Counted from the stretch's first letter, positions 1 through 11,653 are shown. The stretch: DNA of 64,000 nucleotides from Muscardinus avellanarius (GCA_963383645.1 OY726571.1:17921376-17985375), one strand, 5' to 3'. The notes: generated from the sequence alone by a model not told the origin. Program-made: numbers and translations.

Positions 1-2039
1 CTTAAAAACACATGGTATTATAAATTGTTATAAAATTTAATTTCATACACATTTATAAATAGAGACCCTATTAACTTATAGTTGGTTAGCTTTAATTTTG
101 CCTAAGGATAAAACGAAAGATTCTCTTAGGGTATCAAACTTAGGTTTTTTTCCTCTGTTAAGGCAGATTTTAATCTCCAGCGCAAAAGTAAATAGGTAAA
201 TCTAGAAGCTGATATTCATGGTATATTTTTTACTTCATTCAAAAGCAATGTGTGGTGAATTCAAAGAAAAAGGAAAATCATTGTGGATGCTGATTGTCAT
301 ATAGAATTTAACCATTTCTAGATTCCTTTTATTATGACTCAAGGTTAGAAGAAAACAAAGTGAGAATCATAGAAATTTTTATTATGGTAAAATATGGAAC
401 AAACAACGTCCAGGTATTTCTTAGTAGGTGTATATTTCCTCTCAGACTATTACTACTAATGAAAAAAAAATCTTAAAGTAGGACCCTGATAAAAACATCA
501 AATGTTTTTGATGATTTATGAACCATTTTTCCAGAATGATTTAATTCCAAATAGACAAGATTAAATTTTGAGAAGAAAAAAAATACCTCTTTTTTCTTTT
601 ATTCTTCTAAATTAGTATGCTTTAAAGTTGACAAAAACCTTTAGGATTCTTGAAAATTTATAAAGGTATTTTGCACCTCTACAGCATGAACAACAACAAA
701 AAGAGAATACTGGGCTTTTCATTTTACATCAATTTTATGTACTAAAAAGAAATGTACTAAAAAGAAAATAAGCCTACCTCATCTATTGTATGACTCACAA
801 AGACATGTCATACTTTACCCAACATACAGGCAGTCAGGGTCCTCATAACACACAGAAAGACTGTTGAACACTTTGAATTCATGCATCTGCTACTCACATA
901 CACTATTGTAATTTGCAATCCTGTGAACAATATGATGACTTAAGTGTCGAATTAGTGGTGTTTGGTCTTATATCATTTGAATTTCAAATGAGTCTCTCTA
1001 ATGTATTTGCATAACTATAGTAGATAGATATTTCAACTAAATAAAGCAAGTTCACAGGAGGAATTTAGACTTCCTTAAATGCCAAATGACCTATCAATAA
1101 ATATTCCTCACTGAGTTAACAATACTTCTGCTTCCATTTTATTATTATTGAGTTCTTTCTTTCCATGTATATATGATGAATCATGTGAATTTTTCTTAAA
1201 CATTTTTAGGGCTATTATAGGGAAAACCCAATCACTAACAAAATCACATTCAGCTCAACCAAGAAAATTACAGGAAACTTTTATCCTAGAAAAGCTATAG
1301 AGATAGAGGAAATTTCATCAAAGAAACAAGGACATTAAATAAATGTCAGGCATGAGTACCTCTCAGGGTTTGAAGAGAGTCCTAGAGAGAAAAGTATTAA
1401 CGTATGTATTTGAAGAGCATACTAGTGGTGATATAGGGTTAGTTGACCTCATATGGTGATTATACTTATTGCAATCCCTTAGAAATAAATTTTGAAATAT
1501 TACTTGAACTCACTTCTAATTGCTTACTTGAGACAAATATGCTCCCTTAAAATCATTAAAATATATATTATTTATATGTACACTACTATAAAGTCCATTT
1601 CTAAAATTAATCCTTAAGAAACATCCAAAAGTTGTATGTCGCCAAGTTCTTTTCGAGCTCTCTAAAGATCTGTCTTAAATGACCTCTCCATGTCTTTGGC
1701 TGTCTGGAAATTTAGAGCAAGTTAAAAAGAGATTTATTTTTCTATAAAGTTCTACATGGAATATATTCAATAGTTTATTTAAGATTTTTTATTAAAATTA
1801 TGTTATTTATCCAAGGCAAACATTGCAGTTTTTATTACAAGTTACTTATATACTTAGAATAAGCAAGGGAAAAGGACACACCTGGTATGCTATTTCACGC
1901 TAGTGAGCCTAAAATCAATATGCTAAAGGCCAGAAAGTATATATACCAAGTCAATTTAAATTTAAATATATTTAATCTAAAGTCAAACTTTTCAACAATG
2001 GCCAGTATATTACTTTTATTTCTAGGTTAAAGTAATTTC

Positions 2040-2040
<1 letters not shown>
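1..2040. other. AT-rich stretch without recognised features
   Basis: I see no gene, no convincing interspersed repeat and no long open frame here. Base composition is strongly AT-rich. The only local structure noted is a short tandem duplication near 738-768, where a unit containing 'atgtactaaaaagaa' appears twice. Very old repeats could be present below my ability to recognise them. Confidence 0.5.
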
Positions 2041-2082
<42 letters not shown>

Positions 2083-2284
2083 GCAATACTGAGGATTGGA
2101 CCCAGGGGAATTCTACCTGTGATCTACACCCCCAGCCCTATTTTTCATTCTTTATTTTGAAACAGGGTCTCACTAAGTTTGTGAATGGCCTCACTAAGTA
2201 GCTGAGGCTGTCTGCAAACCTGTGATCCTCCTGTTTCAGCTTCCCAAGTACTAGGATTACAAGCATGTGCCACCATACCCGGCT
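2041..2284 (-). mobile_element. B1-dID-type SINE with (ATT)n tail
   Basis: Reverse-oriented composite SINE. Read on the plus strand it begins with an (ATT)n run (2042-2082, the degenerated tail). The ID-like half follows ('ttggacccaggggaattc'), then the linker 'attctttattttgaaaca' and the B1-like half ending in 'gccaccatacccggct'. It matches the other copies in this window over its full length. Non-coding, presumed inactive. Confidence 0.85.
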
Positions 2285-2469
2285 ATAACTTTATTTTAAT
2301 ATCAGAATTTATGTCACAATATCAAACTTTTATGATTATAAAGTCGAGGTACTGGTATTGTATTGACTATCAAAGAAGTAAAGAAAAATTTAAACTGCCT
2401 GTATCCTACAGTGCAGACATAAATAATGTCAATATCTAGGATGTTTCTTTCCAGTCTTTTTGCAATAGT

Positions 2470-2530
2470 AAGAAATAGGTAGGTAGGTAGATAGGTATGT
2501 AGATAAATAATTAGATAAATAGATAGGGGA
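2470..2530. repeat. Degenerate GGTA/GATA tetranucleotide repeat
   Basis: Interrupted runs of 'ggtaggtaggtag' and 'gataaatagata'. This is an imperfect tetranucleotide microsatellite in AT-rich sequence, with no associated gene. Confidence 0.7.
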
Positions 2531-2709
2531 GATAAATGATTGCATAAATAGATATTTTATTTTAGAAAATTTGGATCAAATTTCTTAGACTTTTATATCA
2601 CTAAATATTATACCATGAGTATTTTGTCTTGTTAATAACTACTCTTAGAAAATATGATTTTTAAAAGCAATATATTGCATGTCAAGATGTACCTAATTTG
2701 AGCATTCAC

Positions 2710-3310
2710 TAATCTATTTAGCAAGTATTTGTTGATCTATCATACACAAAAATTGTGCTTGATGCATGAGGTATAGAAAGCTGTGTGCATCTCCACAACG
2801 AATGATCTCGGAGATCATTATCTTAAAGATCACCATCTTTAAGAAGTTAGAACACAAGACAGAGACCACTTTGATGCAATAAAAGAATATCACGCTTACA
2901 GTTTCAGAGAAGGAAGAATTCAGTATCCTCTTTTGGAGAGTAATCAAAGGGCCAATGCATTTTGAGCTCAGCTTTCAAGGTTGATTGGATTTTGGACATA
3001 CAAATATAAAAAAAGAATAAGCACATCAAGTGAAGAAGAAGCACAACTAAGGAAAAGAAGCATCTGTGCTTATAAAGGTGGGAGAAATAAGTCAGAACAC
3101 ATCGCATTCAGGTTTGTGGGCCTAACAAGAAACAATGCCAGGAAAACGCAGTAACAAAGTTAAAAGTAATAAGGGTGGTGGGCCCAACGTGAAGTTTTCT
3201 TTGATTTACTTGATTGCTTCTCAGATTTTACAACAGAGTATATATATAGGACTAAGAATTTCTTTTGTGGAGTTGTGGAGTTACACACATAAATTCATTT
3301 TATTTTTATT
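2710..3310. other. Unassigned stretch, possibly very old repeat
   Basis: From about 2710 to 2800 the wording ('gcaagtatttgttgatcta' followed by a 'gtgcttgatgcatgaggta'-like phrase) is reminiscent of a mammal-wide repeat built on ATTTATTGAGCACC-type sequence, but the match is weak. The rest shows no recognisable repeat or gene. The 60-77-codon frames overlapping it have no recognisable motif. Confidence 0.3.
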
Positions 3311-3314
3311 ATGG

Positions 3315-3690
3315 TTGGATGAGTGTCCCCCCCAAAGGCCCATGTGTTGAAGGCTTGGTCCCAGACCTGTGTTGCTGTTGGGATGTGGAGGAAGCTTGAA
3401 AAGGTGGAGGAGGAATTTAGGTCACTGAGGACGTGCCTTAGAGGGGGATGTTGGAAGCAAAGCCACTTCCTCTCTCTTTTTAATTTCCTGGCTTCGGTGA
3501 AGTGAGCAACGTCCTCTATAATGCACTATAGCCATGATGAGCCCCTTCAGCACAGGCCCCAAAGCAACTGGATCAAGGGACTGTGGATTGAAAGCTCTAA
3601 ATCTGTGATCCCAAATAACCTTTCTTCTTAGTAAGCTGATGACTTCAGGTGTTTTGTCACAGTGATGGAAAGCTAATAACACAATCATTC
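3315..3690 (+). mobile_element. MaLR-type solo LTR
   Basis: The phrases 'gatgagtgtccccccc', 'cccatgtgttgaaggcttgg', 'cttcctctctctttttaa' and 'gtcacagtgatggaaagct' occur in the order expected for a mammalian MaLR/THE-MLT-type LTR. The 3' side ends near 'aataacacaat'. The same family recurs at 21.6, 27.6 and 29.6 kb. No internal retroviral sequence is attached, so this is a solo LTR. Subfamily not determined. Confidence 0.6.
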
Positions 3691-3777
3691 TGACAATATT
3701 ATGACATGATGGAAATAAAACAGATGAGAAATCTGCGGATAATGAGGACAAGAAATCTCATCAAGGATATACATCCA

Positions 3778-4001
3778 AATGGGCGTGGTGGCGCACGCTT
3801 GTAATCTCAGCTTTCAGGAGGCTGAGACCGGAGGATCACGGTTCGCGGACAGCCTCCGCTACTTAGTGAGACCCTCTGCAACTCAGTGAGACCCGGTTTC
3901 AAAATAAAGAATAAAAAATAGGGCAGGGGGTGTAGCTTGGAGGTTGAATGCCCCTGGGTTCTATCCCCAGACTCGCAAAAAAAAAAAAAAAAAAAAAAAG
4001 A
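3778..4001 (+). mobile_element. B1-dID-type SINE, type I, with 13-bp TSD
   Basis: Full-length copy: B1-like half from 'gggcgtggtggcgcacgctt', linker 'aaaataaagaataaaaaata', ID-like half ending 'gggttctatccccag', then an A tail. It is flanked by near-identical 13-bp TSDs 'ggatatacatcca' (3765-3777) and 'ggacatacatcca' (4002-4014). The long pure tail and the conserved TSD indicate a fairly recent L1-mobilised insertion. Confidence 0.93.
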
Positions 4002-4014
4002 GGACATACATCCA

Positions 4015-4800
4015 GTAGGCACCAAAGATAGATATTAAACCTAAAAAATGTTACCCCAAAGTACAGGGTCTTAAGCACGTCGCTTCCCCCTCTAGCTTGT
4101 CCAATGTTTATAATTAATAATTTTGAAATAAACTTGAGAAAAATCAAATTATGTGTAACATGACACCTGTTTATACAAACTTTATTTCCATAGACACTCC
4201 TGCATCTTCATGAGAAATGTATCTTTCATCCAGCCCTGTGAACACAGGTCCAACAGACAATGACAATGGCATCAGTTTATGCTCTGGAACAAGGACCAAG
4301 GTCACAAGAGTTTGAATCCTCTGTCCTTGATCTCCAGTGGTTTTAACTCTGATCTCCCCACTCAGCACCTCAACTACTGATAATGACCTCGTCACAGCAG
4401 AGTTCAAAGTTGGGTAAAAACTAACATTTTTGACCTTTGCTTTTCTGTTTACGTGATATTATTTTCTGCCAGGTGAATTCCACCCCAAAGAGGCCAAGTA
4501 AAGAGTAATAAGAAACAAACAAGATTTTGTTCATGCATGAAGCTGTTCAGAACAGAGGCTCTCATACACAGCATGTGCTGGCAGTGAAGGAACGCACAGC
4601 TGACCCATTCTTTCACATCCCAAACGATGTGACCACAGAATTTTCTATATACTCTCAGTTGGAAATGCTCTCTAGTTAATATCTCCATCTCCAGTACAGC
4701 TATAAAAGGTTTTCAAGCAGTGAAAATTGTTTCTTCAAATAGCCTTTGCCCCATTTAATATTGAAAATGCACCCAAAATGCTTTAAAATATAAGCCAAGA
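4015..4800. other. Unassigned non-coding stretch
   Basis: No recognisable repeat, gene or regulatory motif. The small frames on the minus strand (60-80 codons) have no recognisable motif and no coding signature. Confidence 0.4.
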
Positions 4801-4813
4801 GAGATGTATTCAG

Positions 4814-4819
<6 letters not shown>

Positions 4820-4860
<41 letters not shown>

Positions 4861-5061
4861 TGTGTGTGTCTGGGATGGATCCCAGAGGCAATCGACCTCC
4901 GAGCTACAGCCCTGCCCAATTTTTTATTCTTTATTTTGAAACCAGCTCTCACTGAGTTGGGGAGGGCCTCACTAAGTAGCTGAGGCTGTCTGCGAACCGC
5001 GATCCTCCGGTCACAGCCTCCCAAATGCTGGAATTACAAGCGTGCACCACCACGCCCGGCT
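4820..5061 (-). mobile_element. Young B1-dID-type SINE with perfect 19-bp TSD
   Basis: Reverse-oriented SINE with a T run (about 4820-4847), a GT-rich tail (to about 4869), the ID-like half, the linker and a B1-like half ending 'caccaccacgcccggct'. The duplication 'gagatgtattcagaatttt' is perfect at 4801-4819 and 5062-5080. The perfect TSD makes this one of the most recent insertions in the window. Confidence 0.95.
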
Positions 5062-5459
5062 GAGATGTATTCAGAATTTTGCTCAAAAAGAAAAAAAAAT
5101 TTTATGTGAAATCTGTGCATGTTACCAGTTCAAAGAAGTTCAGAGGGAACTTTAAGATGCATCTAATAATTTTTATATAAAAATTATAAGTACTGTGGTA
5201 TAATACGAGATGGGGAAGATTGGAGTTTAAGCAGGACTAACTTCCTTAGATCAAGTCTTTCCAGAGTAATTGCTTGTTGTGGGCAGTATAGCTTAATTAT
5301 TAGTTAATAATCTATGGTTTCCTTGATAACTAAAAGACTTTCCCAAAGTTTCCTCTCCCCTAAGAAACAGTTTCAAAATTTCAGAATATCTTTAGTGATT
5401 TCCAAGTTCAATATACAAATAATAACCAAGTCATATTTTCCTATATTATAAACTTTTAA

Positions 5460-5990
5460 ATTGAGGTCTCATATAAAAATGTAGAAAAATCTTAATTGTA
5501 TACTCTATTGTATGTAATAAATTAGCATAAATATGCAGTTACCATCTAGGTCAAGATTCAGAATATCCAATTAACACCTGGTACAAAGGTAGCCATTATT
5601 TTGACTTCAGATAACTATAGTTTCCTTTTGCTTATATTTGAACTTTGTATAATGGGATTGTATACTATGAACATTTTAGTGTGTAGATTCCTTTACTTAC
5701 CATTTTGTGAGACTCACCCCTTTGTGCAAGCAGTTGTGGTTTCTATTTTTAATTTCTGTTTTATATAAAAATACCATATTACATTTATCATTAGCTGTTA
5801 ATGGCTATTGGGGCTATTTCCAGCTAAGGACTATTTATTATAAATAAATCTGCTAAAAGCATTCTTATATATGCTTTTTAGTGATCATATGTACTCATTT
5901 CCATTGGGTACAAATATAAAATTGGGATTTCTGAGAAAAATTGTATGCATATGTTTACGTTAGTAACTCTAACCATTTTCCAGAATATTT
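5460..5990 (-). mobile_element. Old L1 ORF2 fragment, antisense
   Basis: Read on the plus strand, the segment follows the antisense of the mammalian L1 ORF2 3' region: 'tgggattgtatactatgaac', 'caattttgtgagactcac'-like text, 'tggctattggggctatttcc', then 'catttccattgggtac' and 'gtaactctaaccattttcc'. It is highly diverged with no open frame, so an ancient L1 copy. Boundaries are approximate. Confidence 0.55.
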
Positions 5991-6064
5991 TATATAATTT
6001 TCCATACTAGAAAAAATTAAAGAAAAGAGCCTATATCACATCATTCATTCTTTCTTTTTCACGG

Positions 6065-6310
6065 ATTTGCTTTCCTTCCATGAATATTTACTTAGTACTA
6101 TCTATACTTCAACCATTCCGCTGGATTTGAGGGATACAAACAAACATCTCAACACAGGTTTCTGCCTCAAAATTCTCACTTCCCAGAGGCTGGGACAAAA
6201 CAGAAGAGTAATATAAAATAATAACAGGTGCTAGCAGAGGGGCAATGAGGTCACTGATAGGGAGGAAGAGTCAGGTGTGGTGGCAGAGGGAACACTATAG
6301 CAGTTTTGTG
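6065..6310 (+). repeat. Ancient mammal-wide repeat, family unresolved
   Basis: It begins 'catgaatatttacttagtac', matching the abundant ATTTATTGAGCACC-type mammalian repeat, and continues with its usual 'gggatacaaacaaacatc' and 'aggtgctagcagaggggcaa' phrases. I cannot decide the family name. No gene. Confidence 0.4.
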
Positions 6311-6473
6311 GACTTTTCAATATTCATAATTCTGTGGTTGTTGGTATTAGGACTTATATTTTATTGGTGAGGAAATGAGCACAGAAAAAAATTATTTGAC
6401 TTGAGGGAATCTAAACTACATGAAAACAGCTTCAGAAAGGTGAGTGGCTATATTATTTTAATTAAAAACAGTA

Positions 6474-6712
6474 GAGCTGGGTGTGGTGGCGCACGCTTGC
6501 AATCCCAGCATTCAGGAGGCTGAGACAGGAGGATCACAGGTTCGCAGATAGCCTCAGCTACTTAGTGAGGCCCTTTGCAACTCTGTGAGACCCCGTTTCA
6601 AATTAAAGAATAAGAAATAGGGCTGGGGGGTGTGGTCCGCAGGTGGAATGCCCCTGGGTTCCATCCCCAGTACTGCAAAAACAAAACAACAACAACAACA
6701 AAAACACACTAG
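6474..6712 (+). mobile_element. B1-dID-type SINE, type I
   Basis: Full-length copy running from 'gctgggtgtggtggcgcac' through the linker 'aaagaataagaaataggg' to 'gggttccatccccagtactg', followed by an (AAC)n-type tail. No clear TSD was found, suggesting an older insertion than the copies with intact TSDs. Confidence 0.88.
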
Positions 6713-7163
6713 ATAGAAATTACACTTTAATTATGTTTGCAGCAGGCTTTAAACAAAAAAAAATAAGATTTAATTTACAGATCACGATTATGCAGACCAA
6801 ATATATGAAAGTTATTTGTAAAGTAACAAAATCAAGAAAAATTGCACATATTGAAAAGTAGTAAAATTACTAAATGTATTCTAATTTTTAAATTTTCTTT
6901 CAGTGGGCTATTTAATTTCAACTGTAACAGAATTAAAATATATAATTGCCCTAATATAACTCTTGAAATTTCATTGTTGTAATATTCTCTAACCTTTAAT
7001 AATTGCTCTCAAGATACCACTATAACCTTTAAACAGGGAGACCATGTAATTTATTATGCAAACTAGAACATTTTAGAGATTAAAAATAGGACCTAATAAA
7101 AATTGTTCCAGTGTAGCAGTTGTAAACTAGGGTTGTGCTAAACAAACTGGAATGTATGGTCAG

Positions 7164-7522
7164 TGTTACGGGCTGAATTGAATTTCTCCAAATTCATATG
7201 TTCAAATCTTAACCCTAAAGCCCCATAACATGATCTTATTTAGAGACAGTGTCTTTAAAGATATAATTAGGTTAAAATGGGGTCCTTGGTTGGCTCCTAC
7301 TCCAATGTGACTAGTATCCTTACAAAAAGATATTAGGACACAGGAAAGGCCTAGTAGGGGATGTGAGAACAGAAAGAGAAAGGAAAAGGGGCCATTTGTA
7401 ACTGAAGAAAGAAACCTCAGAGAAAAACAAACCAGCCGACATGTGCCACTGGACTTTTAGCCCCCAGCCACCAAATCTGTGATATTTGCTATGCAGCCTT
7501 AGCAAACTAAAATGTTGTGTGT
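7164..7522 (+). mobile_element. MaLR solo LTR, MLT1-like
   Basis: It starts 'tgttacgggctgaattgaat' and contains 'gatcttatttagagacagtg', 'ttaggttaaaatggggtcc', 'ccttacaaaaagatattagg' and the 3' end 'gcagccttagcaaactaaaa'. This is the canonical phrase order of an MLT1-type LTR. It is a nearly complete solo LTR with no internal region. Confidence 0.7.
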
Positions 7523-7601
7523 TAGGCACTCCACTGTCTTCTTGATATCCCCCAAGTTATCAAATAACTACTTACAAAATTTAGGGTTAAAAATAATCAC
7601 T

Positions 7602-7778
7602 GGGGCTGGGCACTTTGGTGCCCACCTGTAAGCTCAGTACTTGGGAGGCTAAGAGAGAATCCCAGATACTTGAATAGCCTAAGCAAATAAAAATTATTAA
7701 ACAGGGCTGGAGCATAGCTCAGTGTTAGGTTAGAAGAAATGACTAGCATCTCCAAAGCCCTGGATTTGATCCCAAGCA

Positions 7779-7818
<40 letters not shown>
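7602..7818 (+). mobile_element. Diverged B1-dID SINE with (CA)n tail
   Basis: Diverged SINE from 'gctgggcactttggtgccc' to 'gatttgatcccaagcacca'. Its tail has become a (CA)n microsatellite (7780-7817). Both halves are recognisable but carry small deletions, so this is an older copy. Confidence 0.75.
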
Positions 7819-7819
<1 letters not shown>

Positions 7820-8005
7820 GTCTGAGAATATAATTAAAAATCCAGGTTTCTGAGCCCCATTCCATGCCTACTTAGATTATCTGAGGTTTGGGTACAGAAA
7901 TATGAAACCTTGATGATATATTTTAGGCATTCTAGGACCAAAATTTCTAAGAAATTTTGAAAATTCTTAAAAAAATTTTAAGTAGTTCTTAAAACAATAA
8001 TCCAG

Positions 8006-8130
8006 CCGGGCGTGGTGGCGCAGGGTTGTTTCCAAATAAAAACATGTAAAAATAGGTCTGGGAGTGTAGCCCGGAGGTAGAAGGGATTCCAGGAACCCCA
8101 GTATCACCAAAACAAAACAAAGCAAAAAAC
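8006..8130 (+). mobile_element. Internally deleted type II SINE with 12-bp TSD
   Basis: The B1 half is cut after 'ccgggcgtggtggcgcag' and joins directly to 'gttgtttccaaataaaaaca', the linker side, so about 80 bases of the left half are missing. The ID-like half is the type II form ('gattccaggaaccccagt'). Perfect TSDs 'acaataatccag' lie at 7994-8005 and 8131-8142. Because the TSD frames the deleted form, the deletion may have preceded insertion. Confidence 0.9.
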
Positions 8131-8254
8131 ACAATAATCCAGATATTTTTAACAGATTAAAGATTTTTCTCTAATCAAACTTGCATTATTTTATTTATTT
8201 TGTATCTAGCTATAGGGATTTTAGAAGTTAAAATTCTGGTAGAGGAGTTATGAA

Positions 8255-8460
8255 ATGAGATGGCTAGGTATTAGTATAGGCACTTTCTTACTGTCTGTAT
8301 TTAAACAAGTTACTTAACTTTCCTAAATTTTTCATCTACAGAATGGAGATAATGATATTACCAGCCTCACAGAATTGTCATAAGTTTAAATTATATGCTG
8401 CATGAGAAAAATTTCAAGTAGTGCCCGCATGGAGAAAAACATCAGTGAATGTTATTTATT
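8255..8460 (+). mobile_element. MIR SINE
   Basis: It contains the MIR core order: 'acaagttacttaactttcc', 'catctacagaatggagata', 'attaccagcctcacagaat', then 'agtgcccgcatgg' and a terminal 'gaatgttatttatt'. It is a diverged, mammal-wide, inactive tRNA-derived SINE. Confidence 0.7.
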
Positions 8461-9330
8461 AATTTTTGATCTATATTTGTATGTACAATGAAATTGTCAT
8501 ATTTATTCTTCAATACCATAATTTTGGTATTATAGCAATCAGACAGCCTTAACAGTTTATCTTTGCAAATCAGATTTTTTCCTCCTCTTCAGAACACTGC
8601 TAAAAACTCATGCTGCCTCCAGCATCTTTGAATACTACCCAGAAATATGTCAATAGCATATTTAAGTGGAGGCAGTGGTAACACATTTAAGTAGAGGCAG
8701 ATGATAAGGCCAAAGCATTCAGAAGCTATAATAAATTATAGGAACAGTCATCTACTCCTCAGCTTAAGTGACTTTTTTAAATGACTTATCTCATGCCTAT
8801 TTTTTATACAACTTGATTCCAAGTGTCCTGACTTCTAGTGTACTGTTCTTTACTTCTAATATGATCATATAAATTATTGTTTAACTAGGACACTTTTGAA
8901 AATGGAAGCGAGAACTATCAGAACAATATTGGAATGACAGACAGAAATCAGCACTGTCCCAGCTAACCAGGATTATGATATATTAGCCATAGTCTAAGAT
9001 AAAAGAGAAGTCACATCGTGTGTTTTAATATGGAGAGTTTGATGTGGGAGACTTATAACAAAGGTTATAGAACAGAAAAAGCAAAAAAGGAATACTAAGT
9101 CAGACAGTCGCTACAGGAACCAATGATCATATCCTGGGTGGGAAATAAAAGGAAATATATTGAGGATTTTAAGCCTCAGAAGTGCAGAGAAAGGACCAGG
9201 GCCTAGGGATTCAATCCCTTTTAGAAAAAGGTACCAACTGGCTGTGGATGGTACCTCAGAACCTCAAAGGAGGATCCCAGCAGACTTGTAACTCAGCAAG
9301 AAAATGCTATTAGTGAGAAAAAGGATTGTG
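8460..9330. other. Unassigned non-coding stretch
   Basis: No repeat, gene or motif that I can name. A MaLR fragment follows it. Confidence 0.35.
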
Positions 9331-9334
9331 ACAA

Positions 9335-9475
9335 GACACTGAATCTGTCAGCACCAAGATCTTGGAATTTTCAGCCTTTAGAACAATGAGAGAAATTTCT
9401 GGTGCTCCTAATCTATAAAGCCTGTGAGATTTTGTAATAGCTGCCCAAATGAACTAAGACAACTGTTATATAAAG
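9335..9475 (+). mobile_element. MaLR LTR 3' fragment
   Basis: The text 'ctgtcagcaccaagatcttg', 'cagcctttagaacaatgag' and 'aatagctgcccaaatgaac' corresponds to the last third of an MLT1-type LTR. The 5' part is missing or too diverged to see. Confidence 0.55.
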
Positions 9476-9714
9476 CATATTACCCTCCACATTGTCGGTA
9501 GGCTTCATCCAATCTGTTGAAGGCCTTCTCCAAACAATGACTGATGTTCCCTGAGAAGAAATTCTGCCATCCAGACTGCCTTTGGACCAAGCTTCAACTC
9601 TTCCTTTAGTCTGTAACATGCTAATCTATCCCATCAGACCCTAGACTCACCAAACCTCCATCATCTCATGGGCCAAATTTCCCCCCAAAGAAACAAATCT
9701 TTTAATATAAGCTT

Positions 9715-9777
9715 TTTGGTACAATATTTGCTTAGTGTGTATGGGGCCCTGGGTCCAATCCCCAGCACTGCAAATAT
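9715..9777 (+). mobile_element. ID-like SINE fragment
   Basis: 'gcttagtgtgtatggggccc' followed by 'tgggtccaatccccagcac' is the tRNA-like ID sequence including its B-box-like part. The left B1 half is absent. The adjacent tail has become a (CATA)n microsatellite. Confidence 0.65.
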
Positions 9778-9785
9778 AGGTAGAT

Positions 9786-9945
9786 ATATACATACATACA
9801 TACATACATACATACATACCATATAGATATATTAACCAGTATTTATCTATCTGCATATATCTATATACATATAGTACATAACATAAATATAAATCTATAG
9901 ATAATATATCTATCTTTATGCCTATATGTATATCTTTCTACATAT
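9786..9945. repeat. (CATA)n and TATA-rich simple repeat
   Basis: A run of CATA units at about 9787-9820 is followed by imperfect ATATCTATA-type sequence to about 9945. It probably grew from the tail of the preceding ID fragment. Confidence 0.7.
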
Positions 9946-10539
9946 ATGTGCTCATCCTATTAATTCTGTTTTCTCTGGAGAACTACAAATAGTACATGTG
10001 GTTAATGTGGATACCTGAGGAAATCAAAGAGAGGAACTAGGAGTCCAAGGTCAGGTCTGGGAAGGACGTGATGTTTGACTGATGATAATATCTCAGGTGC
10101 TTTGAGGTTGGGCAATATGGAACTGAGTCTGAACCCTCTAGGAGAGAGGTGCTATCTACTTGCTCCTGATAGCTCTGTGTGGGCACATTTATTGTGGCTC
10201 TGGAATTGACTAAAGACACTTGAGATGTAAAACAACTGCCTTTGATTGAGTGAAACACCATCTGTTAGGATGATGCTGATGGAGACAAGGTTCTTCCTGC
10301 TTCTCATCTCCCCCCAGTGCCCCCAATTATCTGAAACTAACAAAGAATCAGCTGACAAAAGAAAGATTCAGAGTCTTGGACTCAGCATCTACAAGAAGAA
10401 GATGTAAGAATGTATTTGGAGAAGAGCCATCCAATCTTGGCAGCCATATGTATATGCTCTTGAACTTTGTGTATATATGCAGATACATACATATACGTAT
10501 ATATATGTATATGCCCACTTTTACTGATGCAGTATAATC

Positions 10540-10945
10540 TCATATTATAATATTGTTCAGAGTGAGAGGGCCATACTGCATACCGCACTTGGTGAGCATA
10601 CCCCTTGGCTCCCTCCCACTACTTCCTCTTTCCCTCTTCTCAGCATCAACACATGATATTGAGATTGGCGTTGGTAATTTCATATATGTACATGATGTCA
10701 GTGGAAGTGTTTCCATCGTCAGTTCCCCCCTCACACAATCTCCCTAGATGCCTTCCATTGCTCCACTGGGATTTCTCCTCCATTATCTGAAGTCCCTCTT
10801 GAATCCTGATTACTCCCTGGCTTCCACATATGCGAAAAAGCATATGACTCTACTTTCTGTGATTGGCTAATCCCCCTTAACATGTTTTCCAGGACCATCC
10901 GTGTACTCTTGAAGTTCTATTCAAATGGTACCAACTATTTCTACA
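10540..10945 (-). mobile_element. L1 3' fragment, antisense
   Basis: On the plus strand, 'gactctactttctgtgattg' and 'catgttttccaggaccatcc' are antisense to the end of mammalian L1 ORF2 (the region encoding the C terminus). The preceding 250 bases would then be its 3' UTR. No open frame survives. The left boundary is uncertain. Confidence 0.5.
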
Positions 10946-11179
10946 TAACAGGTTGTGAATATCATTCAAATAAAATAATTATCTCCTTTTCCCTAAAAAA
11001 GAAAGTATGAAATCCAGTCTCTCACCTATCCATCTCTAGTGACAGTAGATCCATCACTAGTGACACTCATTGTTTCTCTATTAAAGTCAAAGTTTCACTG
11101 GAATACTGTAATATTATTTTTCAGCAATCTTTTTTTGGTGCATTGTAGTCATACATCTGGATTACTGTAATCTAAAGAC

Positions 11180-11340
11180 CACATTTTGAAGAAAAAAATT
11201 AATATGGGAGGGAATTGGAGAAGGGCTTAATTAGTGATGTATGGATATATGCCTCTACCATCTTGTAGCCCATTAAGATATATAACTACAGTGGAACAAT
11301 AAAAAAATTTAAAAAACAATAAAAACAGAATAAAAGATTT
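11180..11340 (+). mobile_element. Possible L1 3'-UTR end with A-rich tail
   Basis: A purine-rich 'gggagggaattggagaaggg' is followed by 'gtgatgtatggatatatgcc' and an A-rich end 'acaataaaaaaatttaaaaa'. The layout resembles the 3' tail of the composite element at 18.12-18.23 kb, which also begins with a GGGA-rich stretch and ends in AATAAA-rich sequence. No TSD was identified. Confidence 0.3.
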
Positions 11341-11653
11341 CTCCTTTAGACCCCGTGAGTAAAGACCACTTATTCATGCAGAGGTTTAATTTTAGGGGTA
11401 ATGTTTTATTTACATCAGGGATGGCAGTTTTTCTTTAAAGCAATGATAATGTCAGGTTTCCTCCTTAGTTTGCCAAAACTGGTTTTCATCTTCTATAAAA
11501 TCATGGACAAATATTATCATTTCCATGAATGAAATGTTTTATTGGGTAAAACAGGGAGGGATGGTTTTTAAGCTGCGGCCCATTCCCAGGATAAAAAACA
11601 AACAAACAAACATGAATACTAAAATAAAATATTAAAGGAGCAAAAAATAAATT

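Larger units (their letters stand above)
9480..10000 (+). repeat. Old interspersed repeat, family unresolved, hit by ID SINE
   Basis: It begins 'cattaccctccacattgtc', with 'gtaggcttcatccaatctg', and resumes after a later insertion with 'tcctattaattctgttttct' and 'ctggagaactacaaatag'. The same phrases appear in reverse at 47.06-47.45 kb, and the family's 3' end recurs at 53.24 kb, so this is one dispersed family. I do not assign a name. Confidence 0.5.

Noticed and set aside
3135..3350. 71-codon frame starting 'MPGKRSNKVKSNKGGG'
   Set aside because: The basic start looks protein-like, but the frame runs into the MaLR LTR and has no further motif.
9715..9777. A tRNA gene
   Set aside because: The ID-like sequence is tRNA-derived, but it lacks a foldable cloverleaf and belongs to the SINE family; the same applies to every other ID half here.
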